Shown here in pieces: positions 1-10,414 of a stretch of DNA of 64,000 nucleotides. The position numbers were made by a program, and so were the translations under genes. Location of the stretch: NCBI GenBank assembly GCA_030220185.1, contig JASPKZ010007546.1:291001-355000 (forward strand), in the 5' to 3' direction. The notes under the pieces are model-generated. The model saw nothing but the letters and a program-made list of their open reading frames with translations, made no database searches and was not told where the DNA came from. How positions within the stretch are numbered: the first letter of the stretch is position 1; the number at the start of each line of letters is the position of its first letter. Source of the DNA: Diploptera punctata. Taxonomy: Eukaryota > Arthropoda > Insecta > Blattodea > Blaberidae.

Positions 1-833
1 GTATATAAAAATCGATGTTTGTTTGTTCCTATTCTATGCGCGGCCATACCTTTGATCCGAGTTTGATGGGTTTTTTTGCAAAATGTTCAGGATATTCCCG
101 GGATGAACATAGGCTATAAGAGAGTTGCAGTTCTCAACGCCTTAACCCCTAAAAATCACCTTTTGTAGTGAAAAACGTGAAATAACGTCTCTATTGTGAA
201 ATAACGTCTCTATTTTGACGCTTAAATGGCTTACGCTGCCTAAACCATAACAAATACACCAAATTAATGTATACAGAATTGAATATCTCGGAAAACTCTA
301 CAAAAAAGTCCGCGACAGCATATGTTTGTCTTTTACGGATAACTCGCGATAAATATTTTTGTCTTTCATTGATGCCAGTAATAAGTAGATTACCGGGCAT
401 GCGTGCTCCGACATACCGTTCATCAGATTGAGATCGGGCTTTTTGAAAAATGTTCAGGAGATTCCAGGGATGAACTAAGGCTATAAGAGAGTTGTAATTC
501 TCAACGCCTTCACCCCTAAAAATCACCCTTTGTAGTGAAAAACGTGAAATGAAGTCTCTATTTTTACGCTTAAATGGCTTACGCTGCCTAAACCATAACA
601 AATACACCAAATTAATATATACATAATTGAATGTCTCAAAAACTCTACAAAAAAGTCCACGACAGCATATGTTTATCTTCTATGGATAACTCACAGTAAC
701 CATTTTTGTCTTTTATTGATGCCAAGAAGATCGGGATAAACAGATTCCCGGGCAAGCATAACAGCGCATGGCTGGTGGTAAAAACACATTAACATTTATT
801 TAGTAGTAGCAGCGCACGCCGGGTATTAGCTAT
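1..833 (+). repeat. Dispersed family H, copy 1 (two core modules)
   Basis: The copy begins with an ATG-TTTG-TTTG head, carries the family block TATGCGCGGCCATACC near 35, and ends in CGCCGGGTATTAGCTA near 831. The core (TTCAGGA-ATTCCCGGGATGAAC ... GGCTTACGCTGCC ... CATTGATGCCA) occurs twice, from about 55 and from about 420, so this copy holds two modules in tandem with a period near 365 bp. Other copies lie at 18809, 24679 and 32187 (minus). Most copies end in CTAGT, as Helitron 3' ends do, but I see no clear 5' TC end or 3' hairpin, so the class is open. No coding capacity is seen. Confidence 0.75.
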
Positions 834-1104
834 TTTTTTTATAAATATTATTCAATCGCGTAATCTTTGAATGATTTACGTGGCAACGCATGAGTTTGCA
901 TTTTTGAAGCTATATGTGGCAACTTTTGTTATGCATTGGCTTCTGATGCTAACTCTCCCGCGTTCTTTACTTAGCTGTGTGAGCTAGTCCACGAAGGTCG
1001 TGTCGGAAGCCTGTTAAATTTCAAGTCGCATTACATCAGTAATAATATCCACGAGGCATCATCACAATTCAAGTGTTCAACAAGTAAAGTTAAAACTTAT
1101 AATA

Positions 1105-1835
1105 CAAGTAATAAACAGTGCTGTTAATACACACATAATAACAAAATTTGACCATTCAAGTGATAACACAGTGGACATTAAAAATAGAATCGCACAAAAA
1201 AAACAATCAATAAATGTTTTTAACTCTGGTGGAACAAAAATATTACCAAAAAAAATTAAAAATATATCAAACCATAGTTCAGAACGATTTAACATATGGT
1301 GCTGAAGTTTGACAAATTTATACCAGGGAAATTAAAATAATTTTAATTACAGAAATGGATGTTTTAAGATCAGCTGGAAAATATAGAATGAATGGAATAC
1401 GAAATAAAGAAATAACGGAAATTATGGGTGTACAACCCGGCTGACATCAAGTGCCAATTGTCAAGAAAAAGTGGGAGCCTTAACCTCCTACTGCCCCAAG
1501 GGCCTCCTGAGGCCTGTAGTGGGATCACTTTTAATGGGTGTACAAGAGGAGCCCGATATCATAGACATAATACAAAAGAAAATATTACAGTGGTATGGTC
1601 ATGTCAAAAGAATGCTATAGCAAAGATTGCATACAATTTTTATGGAATGGATCCCAATGGAAAAGAAGAAGAGAGGGAGACCGAACACATTTGGATAGAA
1701 GGTGTACAAGTGGCTATGAATATGAGGATTGGAGGAAGATCAATGGATGGACAGAGAGGAATGGCGTTTAGTTTCCGGAAGACGGCGCGACGGCAGCTGT
1801 CATGATACCGGATGATGATTATTATTATTAATATA
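1105..1835 (+). pseudogene. LINE remnant, C-terminal region of the RT polyprotein
   Basis: Three-frame reading gives a typical LINE C-terminal region with frameshifts and stops. It runs from DNTVDIKNRIAQ near 1170 through LTYGAEV near 1290 and EMDVLRSAGKYRMN near 1355 to IIQKKILQWYGHVKRM near 1565. It ends with EWIPMEKKKRGRPN and REEWRLVSGRR near 1780. The blocks YGAE, WYGHVKRM and GRP are characteristic of the region after the reverse transcriptase domain in insect LINEs. The frame is interrupted at 1436-1533 by a SINE tail with a target duplication. Removing that insert joins GVQ directly to EEPDIID in frame. No RT catalytic core is present, so this is a 5'-truncated dead copy. Confidence 0.8.
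1436..1533 (+). mobile_element. SINE-A 3' end, 5'-truncated, with 12-bp target duplication
   Basis: The block CCGGCTGACATCAAGTGCC to GGGATCACTTTT matches the 3' third of the full SINE-A at 14641-14945 and of the minus copy at 51262-51570. It is flanked by ATGGGTGTACAA at 1424-1435 and again at 1534-1545, a perfect 12-bp target-site duplication. It lies inside a LINE reading frame. Confidence 0.85.
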
Positions 1836-1982
1836 CACATTCTGTTATTATTTATGACGTCAGGAATATTTTCAACAACATTTCACAGCTCCTATTGAGT
1901 CGGTGTGTGCATCCACTTTCAGAGGACTCTGCATTATTATTTATTAATAATTGCACACAGAACGATGTTGTGAGTATACTTA

Positions 1983-2104
<122 letters not shown>

Positions 2105-2486
2105 TTGAAATGCAGTCTGTGTAATTCATACAGCCGCTGTTTATATTTTAATGTTGGGAGGTGTTTTACACGGTGTGTTTGTAAAACTTAACAAAGAATC
2201 CATCTCCCCCGTGCGCAATATTTTACTAACATATCTTATAAAACAATCTGTAAACTTGTTCTCACTTAAATATGTTGGTAAAACTTATCCCTGTTAAAGC
2301 TCTTTATTAAAACTTGGCGTGGTTTCTTTTTGTTTACAAGTTACGTTGTATTGTTCTTAATACTTTGTTCTAATAAATGGCAGCTAACAGATTCCAAAAT
2401 TACAGTTATCCACTTTACTTTAAGCACTTTCAAACAATATTAATATATTTGACAATTAACAGATATATATATATATATATATGTTT

Positions 2487-2770
2487 CTGGCAGCGATAGA
2501 AATGTGGTTGTGGAGACGTTTATCAGAGTTAAATTGGATAGAAAAGAAAGTAAACCAACAAATACTCTGCATGAAATAGAATATAGTAGTTTATCTTCAA
2601 ATTAGTAGTAGAAAAAATATCCTTTTGGACACATCCCTCGTCACATAATTTCCTTACAAGAATTTTATAAAGAAAATAAAAAAAAAACATTCAGGGGGAG
2701 AGCAGGAAAGATTGTTTTGGAAGATGTGCCCGAAATTATAGGATGGCAGTATTAACAAGAAATGTAAAGT
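2487..2770 (+). pseudogene. LINE C-terminal remnant
   Basis: Conceptual translation from about 2490 gives AIEMWLWRRLSELNWIEKK followed by VNQQILCM. This matches the common insect LINE C-terminal block with the pattern AIEMW.WRR(M/L)..I.W...V.N..(I/V)L. Stops and shifts follow. Further on, a weak RG-rich tail (GEQERLFWKMCPK) fits the GRG.P block of intact relatives. The copy is short, with no RT core and no recognisable 3' tail. The closing stretch up to 2860 shows nothing else. Confidence 0.65.
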
Positions 2771-2861
2771 AGCTGAAAGAAGAGAAGGAAGTTTTTTCAT
2801 TGACCAGACATTGTCTTTATGAAATTATTATATGCATATGATATAGTATATTGCGTTACAC

Positions 2862-2973
2862 TTAGGGTCAGTTTCACCAACAGTGGTAACTGTATTACGC
2901 CAGTTTATTCAATGCATTATACACGGGGAAACTGGCGTAATACAGTTACCTTTGTTGGTGAAACCGGCCCTTA
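2862..2973. mobile_element. Fold-back MITE, TTA target duplication (PIF/Harbinger-like)
   Basis: Left arm 2865-2906 (GGGTCAGTTTCACCAAC...) and right arm 2929-2970 are inverted repeats of 42 nt with 38 matches, around a 22-nt loop. TTA flanks both ends (2862-2864 and 2971-2973). A 3-bp TTA/TAA duplication with GGGCC-type ends suits PIF/Harbinger MITEs. That class assignment is inferred, because no transposase is present. Confidence 0.85.
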
Positions 2974-3520
2974 ATACGGATCGAGGAAAAGTTAAAAAAA
3001 CGAGGCGCTTGCATCGAGTTTTTTTTAATTTCCGAGATTCCGTTGTGTGTTTGCCACATGCGTATTGCATAATTACTATTTTTTGCACTATATGTATTTA
3101 TTTTAGCAATTAAGATATTAGCCAAAATATTAATAAATATAAATGAAGATATATGTTAGATTGCAGAAGGTGAATCGGCTGAAACAATAAGTATTGTTGG
3201 GCATGTCGCCATCTTATATTTATTAAAACTGTAAAACCAATTTGATTTGGGATGTATTTCTGATTATGGAGAAAGTTTTAGACGATGTATGCAGTGATGA
3301 TCAAAGAGAAGAGTCGTAGAAAGCTGGAAAGGATGAATGAATACCGAAATTAATACACATTACAGTATCACTATACATATTTCAAAATAAATGTTTTACT
3401 TACAGCAATAGTGCTCTTGGTCATTTTAAAAGTAGGCCTATTCAGATTTATTTTGTTTTCATAGCAAACAATAATTGTATGCGGGAATATCAAATTACGA
3501 TGCACATAAAAAATAACAGT
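2974..3520. other. No recognisable feature
   Basis: AT-rich sequence. I see no supported reading frame or repeat on either strand. Confidence 0.6.
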
Positions 3521-3850
3521 AAGTATACAATATTAGCTACATAGTCCAAGAAGTATACAATATTAGTTGCATAGTCCAAGAAGTATACAATATTAGCTAC
3601 ACAGTCCAAGATGTATACAATATTAGCTACATAGTCCAAGAAGTATACAATATTAGCTACATAGTCCAAGAAGTATACAATATTAGTTGCATAGTCCAAG
3701 AAGTATACAATATTAGCTACATAGTCCAAGAAGTATACAATATTAGCTACATAGTCCAAAAAGTATACAATATTAGCTACATAGTCCAAAAAGTATACAA
3801 TATTAGCTACATAGTCCAAGAAGTATACAATATTAGTTGCATGGTGCAAA
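3521..3850. repeat. Minisatellite, 11 units of exactly 30 bp
   Basis: Unit starts fall at 3521, 3551 and so on to 3821 with no indels. The consensus is AAGTATACAATATTAGCTAC plus ATAGTCCAAG. Units 2, 6 and 11 carry GTTGC in place of GCTAC, a linked two-base change. Because 30 is a multiple of three, all units stay open on the minus strand. They encode a 10-residue repeat of the form ANIVYFLDYV within an open frame of 119 codons (3849 to 3490). There is no evidence that it is translated. Confidence 0.97.
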
Positions 3851-4029
3851 TAATTATAAGATTCTCAATCAGTTTTCCTAAAGTCATATTTTCTAGTACA
3901 CATTTTAATAAAATAGTAATAAAATTATAGTAATACTATTCTATCCAAGAGCAGTTACTTCACTGCAAGCTCAGCATTTCCAATACTTCCCTTTAATCTA
4001 CTATTCTCCGCATTTATAAATGCGATCTG

Positions 4030-4915
4030 TTATTTCTTCTTCTTCTTCTTCTTCTTCTTCTTCTTTCTTCTTCTACCTTCCAAGTATTAGGCCAAGGCCT
4101 GTTACGATCCTATAGAAAATTTTCCCTCCAGCCTTTCATAGGACGGCCCAGAGATCTTCGTCCTCTTGGTATATAATTATAAACAGCTTTGGGGGATCCG
4201 ATTTGAACTCATTTTTTCAAGATGGTGTTTCCAATTTAGTTGGTACTGTTTAGTACATTCCAAAATTGGCGTAGTCTTCAATTCTTTTAAGATATCGGTG
4301 TTCTTTTTCCGATCCCATCTGGCGTAACCAGCTGTTCTGCGCATGAATTAATTTCACAAACCGTTATTCTGCTTTCATGTTGTCTTTTTAGTGTCCATGC
4401 TTCACTATCATAGGTCAACACTGGTCTAGCCAAAGTGTTATATAAACGTAATCTGGTGTTTTTTTTTTTTGCACAAGGGATGGTTTCATAACTTGATTAA
4501 TAATTCCCAAATTTTATTATAACTAGTAATTTTTTCAGGGATATCCTTTTCATCCCAGGTAGAGAGATAATATCCAAGATGTTTAAATTGATTAGATCTC
4601 TCTAAAATTTTATTCTGGAGACAGATTTTACTTTGTATGGGGTCCTTCCCATGAAATGTCATAATTTTAGTTTTGTTAATTGATATTTCCATATTACATT
4701 TGGTAGCTTTTTTGTAAATTATAAATTGATCGTTGCAAGTCATTTTCGGAAAGTGCCAGAAGAGCTAAATCGTCTGCAAAAATAATAGCATCGAGTTGGA
4801 GGTTCCTATTGATGGGTATATATCCCGTTGAGTTTTTCTCCGTTCGTTTATTATTCTATTCATATATATAATGAAAAGCACCGGTGAAAGTCCACATCCC
4901 TGTCTTACTCCATCT
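4030..4915 (-). pseudogene. LINE-D remnant: RT palm end to C-terminus
   Basis: Reading the minus strand from 4915 gives GVRQGCGLSPVLF, the RT motif that precedes the catalytic YxDD. Next come IYMNRIINERR, a decayed LFLQTI block, and from 4743 an open stretch with CNMEISINKTKIM and FKHLGYYLS. This is the usual order after RT motif C, but the YADD site itself is lost to mutation. Further down are weakly preserved C-terminal blocks, then a (TTC)n run at 4033-4076, which on the minus strand is a (GAA)n tail. The copy abuts LINE-A sequence just after 4990. Confidence 0.8.
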
Positions 4916-5004
4916 TTATGCTATATCATAGCCCCCTAGAGAACAACAGCTGCAGTAGGCCTCGCCTTAGAGTTTGTGACATTAGATAGCAAAACACTAA
5001 CAAA

Positions 5005-5992
5005 CTAACTCACTGTACTATCGAACCAGTAGGTTCATGGCCGCTCAGACATAAACTCTCTACATATCCCTATCCTGATCTAATATCCCCTGTATAATCT
5101 ACTTCCTTCAAATCATCGTTCATGTTATTCTTCCACCTCATTCTTGGTCTACCAACTGGGCGTTTTTTCCTCTGATTTTCCTACAAAAAGTTTCCATGCA
5201 CCTCTTTCATTCCCCCAATCGTGCTACATGTCTTGCCCATGTCTTATTATAGCTGGCTTCCTATAAAGACCATGTAGCTCACTGTTATGTAGTCTTATCC
5301 ATTCACCTGTCTGTTCATCTCTCTTTTGGCCAAACATTTTCCTAAGAACTTTATTCTCAAATGTCCCGCGCAGTAGCCGAGTGGTTAAGGCATGAAGCCT
5401 TGGCGCCAGAGCTATGGGACTTGCGCTGGTTCGAGTCCCCATGGGAGAAGAAATTTTCTCATGGAATTTCGGTCAGTGTGGGACCGGTGCCCACCCAGCA
5501 TCGTGAGGCATTTGGGTAGCTACAATAAGTAGCGGTTCCAGATTGAGAAGACCAGCTATAACTGTTGGGTGACCCGACATGCTGACCACATGTCACCCCT
5601 ACACAGGCTAGATGATCATCTACCTCTGTGATTAACACATGTGGATGTTAGGACAGCAGCCGGCTGGTAGGCCAAGGGCCTTCTAGGCCTGTCGCGCTTG
5701 GAGTTAGGAGTTTTTATTCTCAAATATTCGTAATCTCCTTTCTTCCCTTAAAGTAATAGACCATGTTTCGCATCCATGTAAAATAACTGGGAGAATTGCA
5801 GTTTTATATATTTTCAGTTAAATGTTTTTTGAGAGAAGTTGGGATGACAAGAGTCCCTGTAATGTATAATAGCATACATTTCCAGAATTATTGAGTCCAT
5901 ATTGAATTTCTTTGGGCATCTCAATCCTATATGTAATTATTGTTCCTAGGTATTTGAATTCAGAAACATCTTCAAAATTTCCCTCATTTGTC
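5005..5992 (-). pseudogene. LINE-A (RTE-like) 3' remnant, split by SINE-B
   Basis: The sequence is the reverse complement of the 3' part of the LINE-A at 20538-23275. It reads MTNEGNFEDVSEFKYLGTII at the 5992 end. Then come a decayed YKTAILPVILHGCET region, RVFENKVLRKMFGQKRDEQT near 5330 and the GRP/MRW end near 5150. Many substitutions and several stops show it is older than the copies at 29393 and 42600. SINE-B interrupts it at 5363-5712 with a target duplication. Its upstream edge is cut at GTCAT by the R element that starts near 5993. Confidence 0.88.
5363..5712 (+). mobile_element. SINE-B, full length, 13-bp target duplication
   Basis: The tRNA-derived head has an A box (TAGCCGAGTGGTTAAGG at about 5374) and a B box (GGTTCGAGTCC at about 5430). 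A family body and a short T-rich end follow. TTTATTCTCAAAT flanks it at 5350-5362 and 5713-5725, a perfect 13-bp target-site duplication inside LINE-A. A second copy is at 30075-30405 (minus). Confidence 0.93.
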
Positions 5993-8981
5993 ATAAGTAA
6001 TGCCACGAGTGATTTCCAATTTATCTAGAGAATTTGGAAATCAAGAGTGGCATTTGTTAGGATTATTTAACGAAATTATTTTAATATAGTTATTTTAAAA
6101 TATTTATATATTTAATGTAAACGGCGATGTTTGAAAACAAATGAGAAACGTTTGTTATGTTTCACTTGTTCATTACTGCAAAAAGATCATATTATTTATT
6201 GCCAAAAGATCTCAATATTGTAAGAATGCACCCTAGTGGGAGAAAAAAATGGAACACATTAAAATGTTTATAACCAATATATTAATTAATTTCTGATGTC
6301 CTATGATGTAAATATATCAATTATACTTTCTGGAACGTAAATTCCTGGGAAATAATACATTTAAGAAAGTGCAAATAGTGGTTTCTTTTTTTCTTGTGCT
6401 ATAACATTAGTCTGGTATTAGTTCACATTTTTATGCTGATTCCAGATCTGTTCTTAGTTTTCTTCTATCACGTACACTTTTTTTCACAATGGACCTAATC
6501 TCTTTTCAAATATTTATTGGTGAGAGCATAATATGTGCCAGAAGGTAATGAGCATTGTTGGAGGCAAATTTGTCAATTCAGGCCTCTGAGATTTTAGGCT
6601 AGCACAACTGCTACCGAGGTTGTTATTGGATGACATTTGCATTATGAATGCTGTTCTCAGTTTATTTCTCTAGTGTGCCTGCAAGTATGACAATGTCTAC
6701 ATGCAAGTGTGTGAACAATCCTAAAGTTGTCTGATATATTTGTGGAAATTATAGAGTGCTTAAGTAAATAACGGATATTACAGACTTTGTGAAAAAAGCT
6801 TACTATGCTTATTTTAAAGTGAAACTTGGTGACTAGGCGTGAGCACCAAAGACAGTTTGCCGCTATTGTGATGAGAGGTTAAGATTGTGGGCAAAAGGGA
6901 AAAAAAACGTGCATGCCGTTTTTGATTCCTATGGTGTGAAGGGAGCCTAAAGACCACCTTAATGACTGTTATTTCTGTTTGCTTAATGTTCAGGAGTGAA
7001 ATTTAAAAAAAATAAGAACCAAATTGTGTATCCAAGCATCTGTTCAGCCATTAGACCAATTCCACATGGAGAAGAGCTGCCTGTTCCACCAACCTCCAGC
7101 TATTTTAGAGAATCTGACAGCAGATGATATTGAAAGTGAATTTGATGCAATCACTCATGACGATACTGATTATGTGTATCAGCCTGAAGACTCCACAACG
7201 CTTCTCTCAAAGTGACCTTAATGATGTAGTTAGTGATATGAATTTGCCAAAGGAATATGCAGAACTACTTGGCTCATGGCTTAAAAGTTAGAATCTTGTG
7301 GAACCAGGAACCAGTACTCGTGATATAGACAGAGAGAAAAAGAACTAGTTCCTTTATTCTTACAGAATTATTGCTTCATTTACAGCACTAACATATAGAC
7401 TACGAGTTAATGCACTTCTACGACATTGAGTATGATTCTACTCAGTGGAGACTTTTATAGACTCGTCAAAGAGGAGTCTCAAAGGTGTGTTACTGCATAA
7501 TGGGAATGTGTATGGGTCCATTCCTATTGTCCATTCAGTTCAGATGAAGGAGACATTCGAGAACATGAAGTTGCTCAACAAGTATCAAGTATGAAGAACA
7601 CAGGTGGCTAATCTGCGGTTACTTTAAAGTTATAGGAATACTATTAGGGCAACAAGCTAGTTTCACAAATATGCATGCCTTCCATGTGAATGGGACAGTC
7701 GGGCAAAGTATAAACATTGTAGATAGAAAGTTTGGCCAGAGCTGAGAAATTTTGTGCCTGGAACTAAAACCATCCTTCATGAACCACTTGTAGACTCTCA
7801 AATAGTCCTGTTTCCACCACTACACATCAAATTGGGCTTGATGAAGTAGTTTTTAATGACTCTACCACAGGATGGGCCTTGCTTCAAGTACCTTTGCAAG
7901 AAATTTCCGTCCATCACACAAGAAAAATTGAGAGCTGGGATTTTTGTTGATCTGATAATAAAGAAACGGATGAAGGATGAAGATTTTGAAAAAAAAAACG
8001 GATGAGAGAGGAAAAGAAGCATCGACCGCTTTACGATTTATTAATGAAAACTTTCTAGGGAATAACAAATATCCTAATTAGAAGTCAATTGTGGAAAATA
8101 TGTTGGAACATTTCAAAAAGGTGAATTGTAACATGAGTGTGAAAGTTTACTTTCTATTTTCCCATATAGACTACTTCCCGAAAATCTTGAACATTACCGT
8201 ATAGTGCAGAGCAAGGTGAACATTTTCACCAGGGTATTAAATATATGGAGAGGAGGTACCAGGGAACGTGGCATGAAACTACTGTTGGATGTTGAAGAGG
8301 AGACTAAAAATGGAGGAACTTCAAGGAAGTCAAATAAAAAATGGTTTCAAAATTAATGGAATACCATTTGCTTTCTGTTTTGTTACAAGGTAGTCACGGA
8401 ATTATTAGAACCTTTCTTTACAGTATTTTTAACATATTTTTTAACAATTTATCTTGTGTGAAATTAAGTTTGAATATATTTGTGCGTATAGTAGTTAAAA
8501 TCATGAAAATACAAACTCTTATTTTGTGTAAAAACCTGACGTGATAGAAAAAAATGGAAACCATTTCTGGAATCAGTATAAAAAATTGATTTAAAACGCC
8601 TATTTGAAATAAATTATCTGAGTAAAATTTTTAAAATGAAGACTTGTGTAATCAATTGCTACAAATGCTTTATATTATATCCCGCAAACACTATCTTGTT
8701 ACATTCGTGCACTATATATACAATCTGGTGATCACATGCATTTTAGAATTCTTACATCTTAATATATAAATTGTTATATTCACCGTATTTATTAGAGAGT
8801 CAGTCACTGCAAAATAATGCTATGACCTATTCAGAATATTAAAAAGGAGGAGCTTGATTGAAAAGTGATAAAATTAATTTGGTAAAATCGAGATGAAAAA
8901 GACTGTGATTGGTTGTAAATTAAAATTCATCGAAATGTTATTGGTCATTAACTCCCATTTGGGGCATGGGTTAAATAGTCA
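5993..8981 (+). mobile_element. R element, autonomous-type copy (about 3 kb, dead)
   Basis: The left end (5993-6410) carries a stem-loop (TGCCACGAGTGATTTCC ... GGAAATCAAGAGTGGCA) and then the block GTAAACGGCGATGTTTGA. The right end (8640-8981) carries GAGTCAGTCACTGCAAAAT, ATTAAAAAGGAGGAGC and ends GGGTTAAATAGTCA. The same two ends are joined, with most of the interior deleted, at 25272-25716, 44854-46911 and 54797-55510. Only here do the ends enclose a transposase-like coding region (6693-8330). GACTATTTAAC near the left and GTTAAATAGTC at the right may be short terminal or subterminal inverted repeats. The superfamily is not resolved. Confidence 0.75.
6693..8330 (+). pseudogene. Decayed transposase-like protein of the R element
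   Basis: The ATG at 6693 opens a frame reading YICGNYRVL, DFVKKAYYAYFKVKLGD and VCRYCDERLRLW, a Cys-pair (zinc-finger-like) N-terminal block, with in-frame stops. Further blocks are EFDAITHDDTD and PEDSTTLLSKSDLND (7130-7230), FIDSSKRSLKGVLLHNGN (about 7450), CLPCEWDSRAKYKH (about 7680), PPLHIKLGLMK (about 7815) and CFKYLCKKFP (about 7882). HFHQGIKYMERRYQGTWHE follows near 8225. I recognise this block order from a large, mostly uncharacterised family repeated in arthropod genomes. Its place inside mobile R ends suggests it is the transposase. At least ten stops or frameshifts make this copy dead. Confidence 0.75.
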
Positions 8982-9135
8982 TTAAGTATCCATTTCCATT
9001 ATACAGGGTGGACCGCTCGAATGGACCTAATTTCAATTGCTTGTTACTGGCAAACGGTTGAAGATAGAAACTTAAAACAACGTTCATATTACAGAAAAAC
9101 TCACCAAGTTTTGATATCCAGATCACCACATCTCT

Positions 9136-9223
9136 AACCTGGTTGAGTGGTAGACAAGGCCTTAAGGCCTTAACTCTGCCAGGTAAAATAAAGCTATTAT
9201 TATTATTATTATTATTATTATTT
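9136..9223 (+). mobile_element. LINE-B 3' end, extreme 5' truncation, (ATT)n tail
   Basis: CTGGTTGAGTGGTAGACAAG to CCAGGTAAAATAAAGCT followed by (ATT)n is identical in plan to the reverse complement of 26880-26955, the 3' end of the LINE-B at 26842-28998. Only about 60 bp plus tail was inserted. It separates the last codons of the transposase (AHI) from its stop region (a Glu codon and ATGTGGTGA at 9125-9135). Confidence 0.9.
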
Positions 9224-9225
9224 TA

Positions 9226-10247
9226 TATGAGCCCCAGCAGTCACTGTGACGATATCAAAGCGATGAACAATTTCTTGCCAAGTACGTTGGAGTATGTCTT
9301 CTGGAATGTTCTCAATAGCCTCTATGATGCGCTCACGAAGATCACGAAGGTCTTTGACTGGGGTGGTTGTAAACTTTATCTTTGACATAGCCCCAGAGAA
9401 AGAAATCCAGTGGTGTTAAATCGGGAGATCTCGGGGGCCACGCGATTGGTCCTCCCCTACCAATCCAACGGCCAGGGAAAATGTTGTCCAAAGTCGTACG
9501 AACTTCATTGGACCAGTGGGGAGGAGCACCATCTTGCTGGAAAACGATGTTAGGCTGCAGTTGTTCAATTTGTGGAAAGAAGAACTGCTCCAGCATGTCA
9601 AGATATGTGGTACCACGAACAGTTTTCTCGGCGAAGAAAAACGGTCCAATGACCTTATTATGTGACAAACTGCACCAAACATTCATCTTCGGACTATCAC
9701 GAACATGCTCTTGAATAGCGTGAGGATTCTCCGATCCCCAGATCCGCACATTATGCCGGTTTACCTTGCCTGACAAATGGAAAGTGGCTTCGTCCGAGAA
9801 GAAAATCTTGGTCATGAAGTCAGGATCAGCGCCGAGACGGTCCAGCATCGTATTGGCGAATTCCACTCGTTTCGGCATGTCATTCGGCTCCAGACGTTGC
9901 ACTAACTGCACTTTATATGCGTGCAGTTTGAGGCGTTTGTGGACAATCCGTTGTAATGTCGATTTTGGTATCTGAAGTTCCCGCGAAGCTCTTCTTAATG
10001 ACTTCCGGGGGCTTCGCTCAAATGCGGCTTGAACATTTGCTACCATTTCATCGGATGCTCTGCGACCACCACCATGCTTCTTCAACACAGATCCTGTAGC
10101 TAATAATGTATCACGCCACTTCTTTATGCTTCTAGCAGTTGGAGCATCACGGTTAAACACACGCCGGAACTCCCTTTGAACTCTAATGATTGATTTAAAC
10201 TCCGCATACCACAAAACAGCTTGCGCTTTCATCTGCGGAGTCGCCAT
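9226..10247 (-). pseudogene. Mariner-like transposase, frameshifted near its C-terminus
   Basis: The protein starts best at MATPQMKAQ (10247); an upstream in-frame ATG at 10259 adds four residues. The N-terminal half has helix-turn-helix character (IIRVQREFRRVF, SIKKWRDTL, a GGGRR linker, RASRELQIPKSTLQRIV). The catalytic half keeps all three acidic sites: FFSDEATF (D156 counting from 10259), QQDGAPPHW (D243) and PRSPDLTPLDFF (D280), with 36 residues between the last two. A one-base insertion in a C run near 9360 shifts the frame, giving an early stop at 9342. In the other frame the expected C-terminus continues (PVKDLRDLRERIIEAIEN ... TVTAGAHI) until the LINE-B insert. It would cut and paste the host element, but this copy should not make the full protein. 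Confidence 0.93.
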
Positions 10248-10414
10248 TTTCACAAACAATTAAATCTAAGAACGAGAAACGTATCTTTGTGCCATCTACC
10301 GACAGGATTCGAAACTTGGTGAGTTTTTCTGTACTATGAACGTTGTTTTAAGTTTCTACCGTTTGCCAGTAACAAGCAATTGAAATTAGGTCCATTCGAG
10401 CGGTCCACCCTGTA

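Larger units (their letters stand above)
9004..10412 (-). mobile_element. Mariner-like transposon 1 (broken), about 110 bp TIRs, TA target
   Basis: Both ends read CAGGGTGGACCGCTCGAATG inward and are flanked by TA (9002-9003, 10413-10414). The inverted repeats extend about 105-110 bp to the block AACTTGGTGAGTTTTTCTGT, with one 7-bp indel. Inside lies one transposase gene on the minus strand. A 3'-end fragment of LINE-B is inserted at 9136-9223 next to the end of that gene. The family belongs to the IS630-Tc1-mariner group. Confidence 0.95.

Noticed and set aside
1428..1805. 125-codon open frame as a gene
   Set aside because: It joins a SINE tail to a LINE in the wrong frame. The LINE frame is different.
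3521..3850. Regular 30-bp repeat that could be taken for a CRISPR array
   Set aside because: Units are contiguous with no spacers, and the surroundings are eukaryotic. It is a minisatellite.
9481..9975. Plus-strand open frames across the mariner-like transposase
   Set aside because: Shadows of the minus-strand transposase gene.
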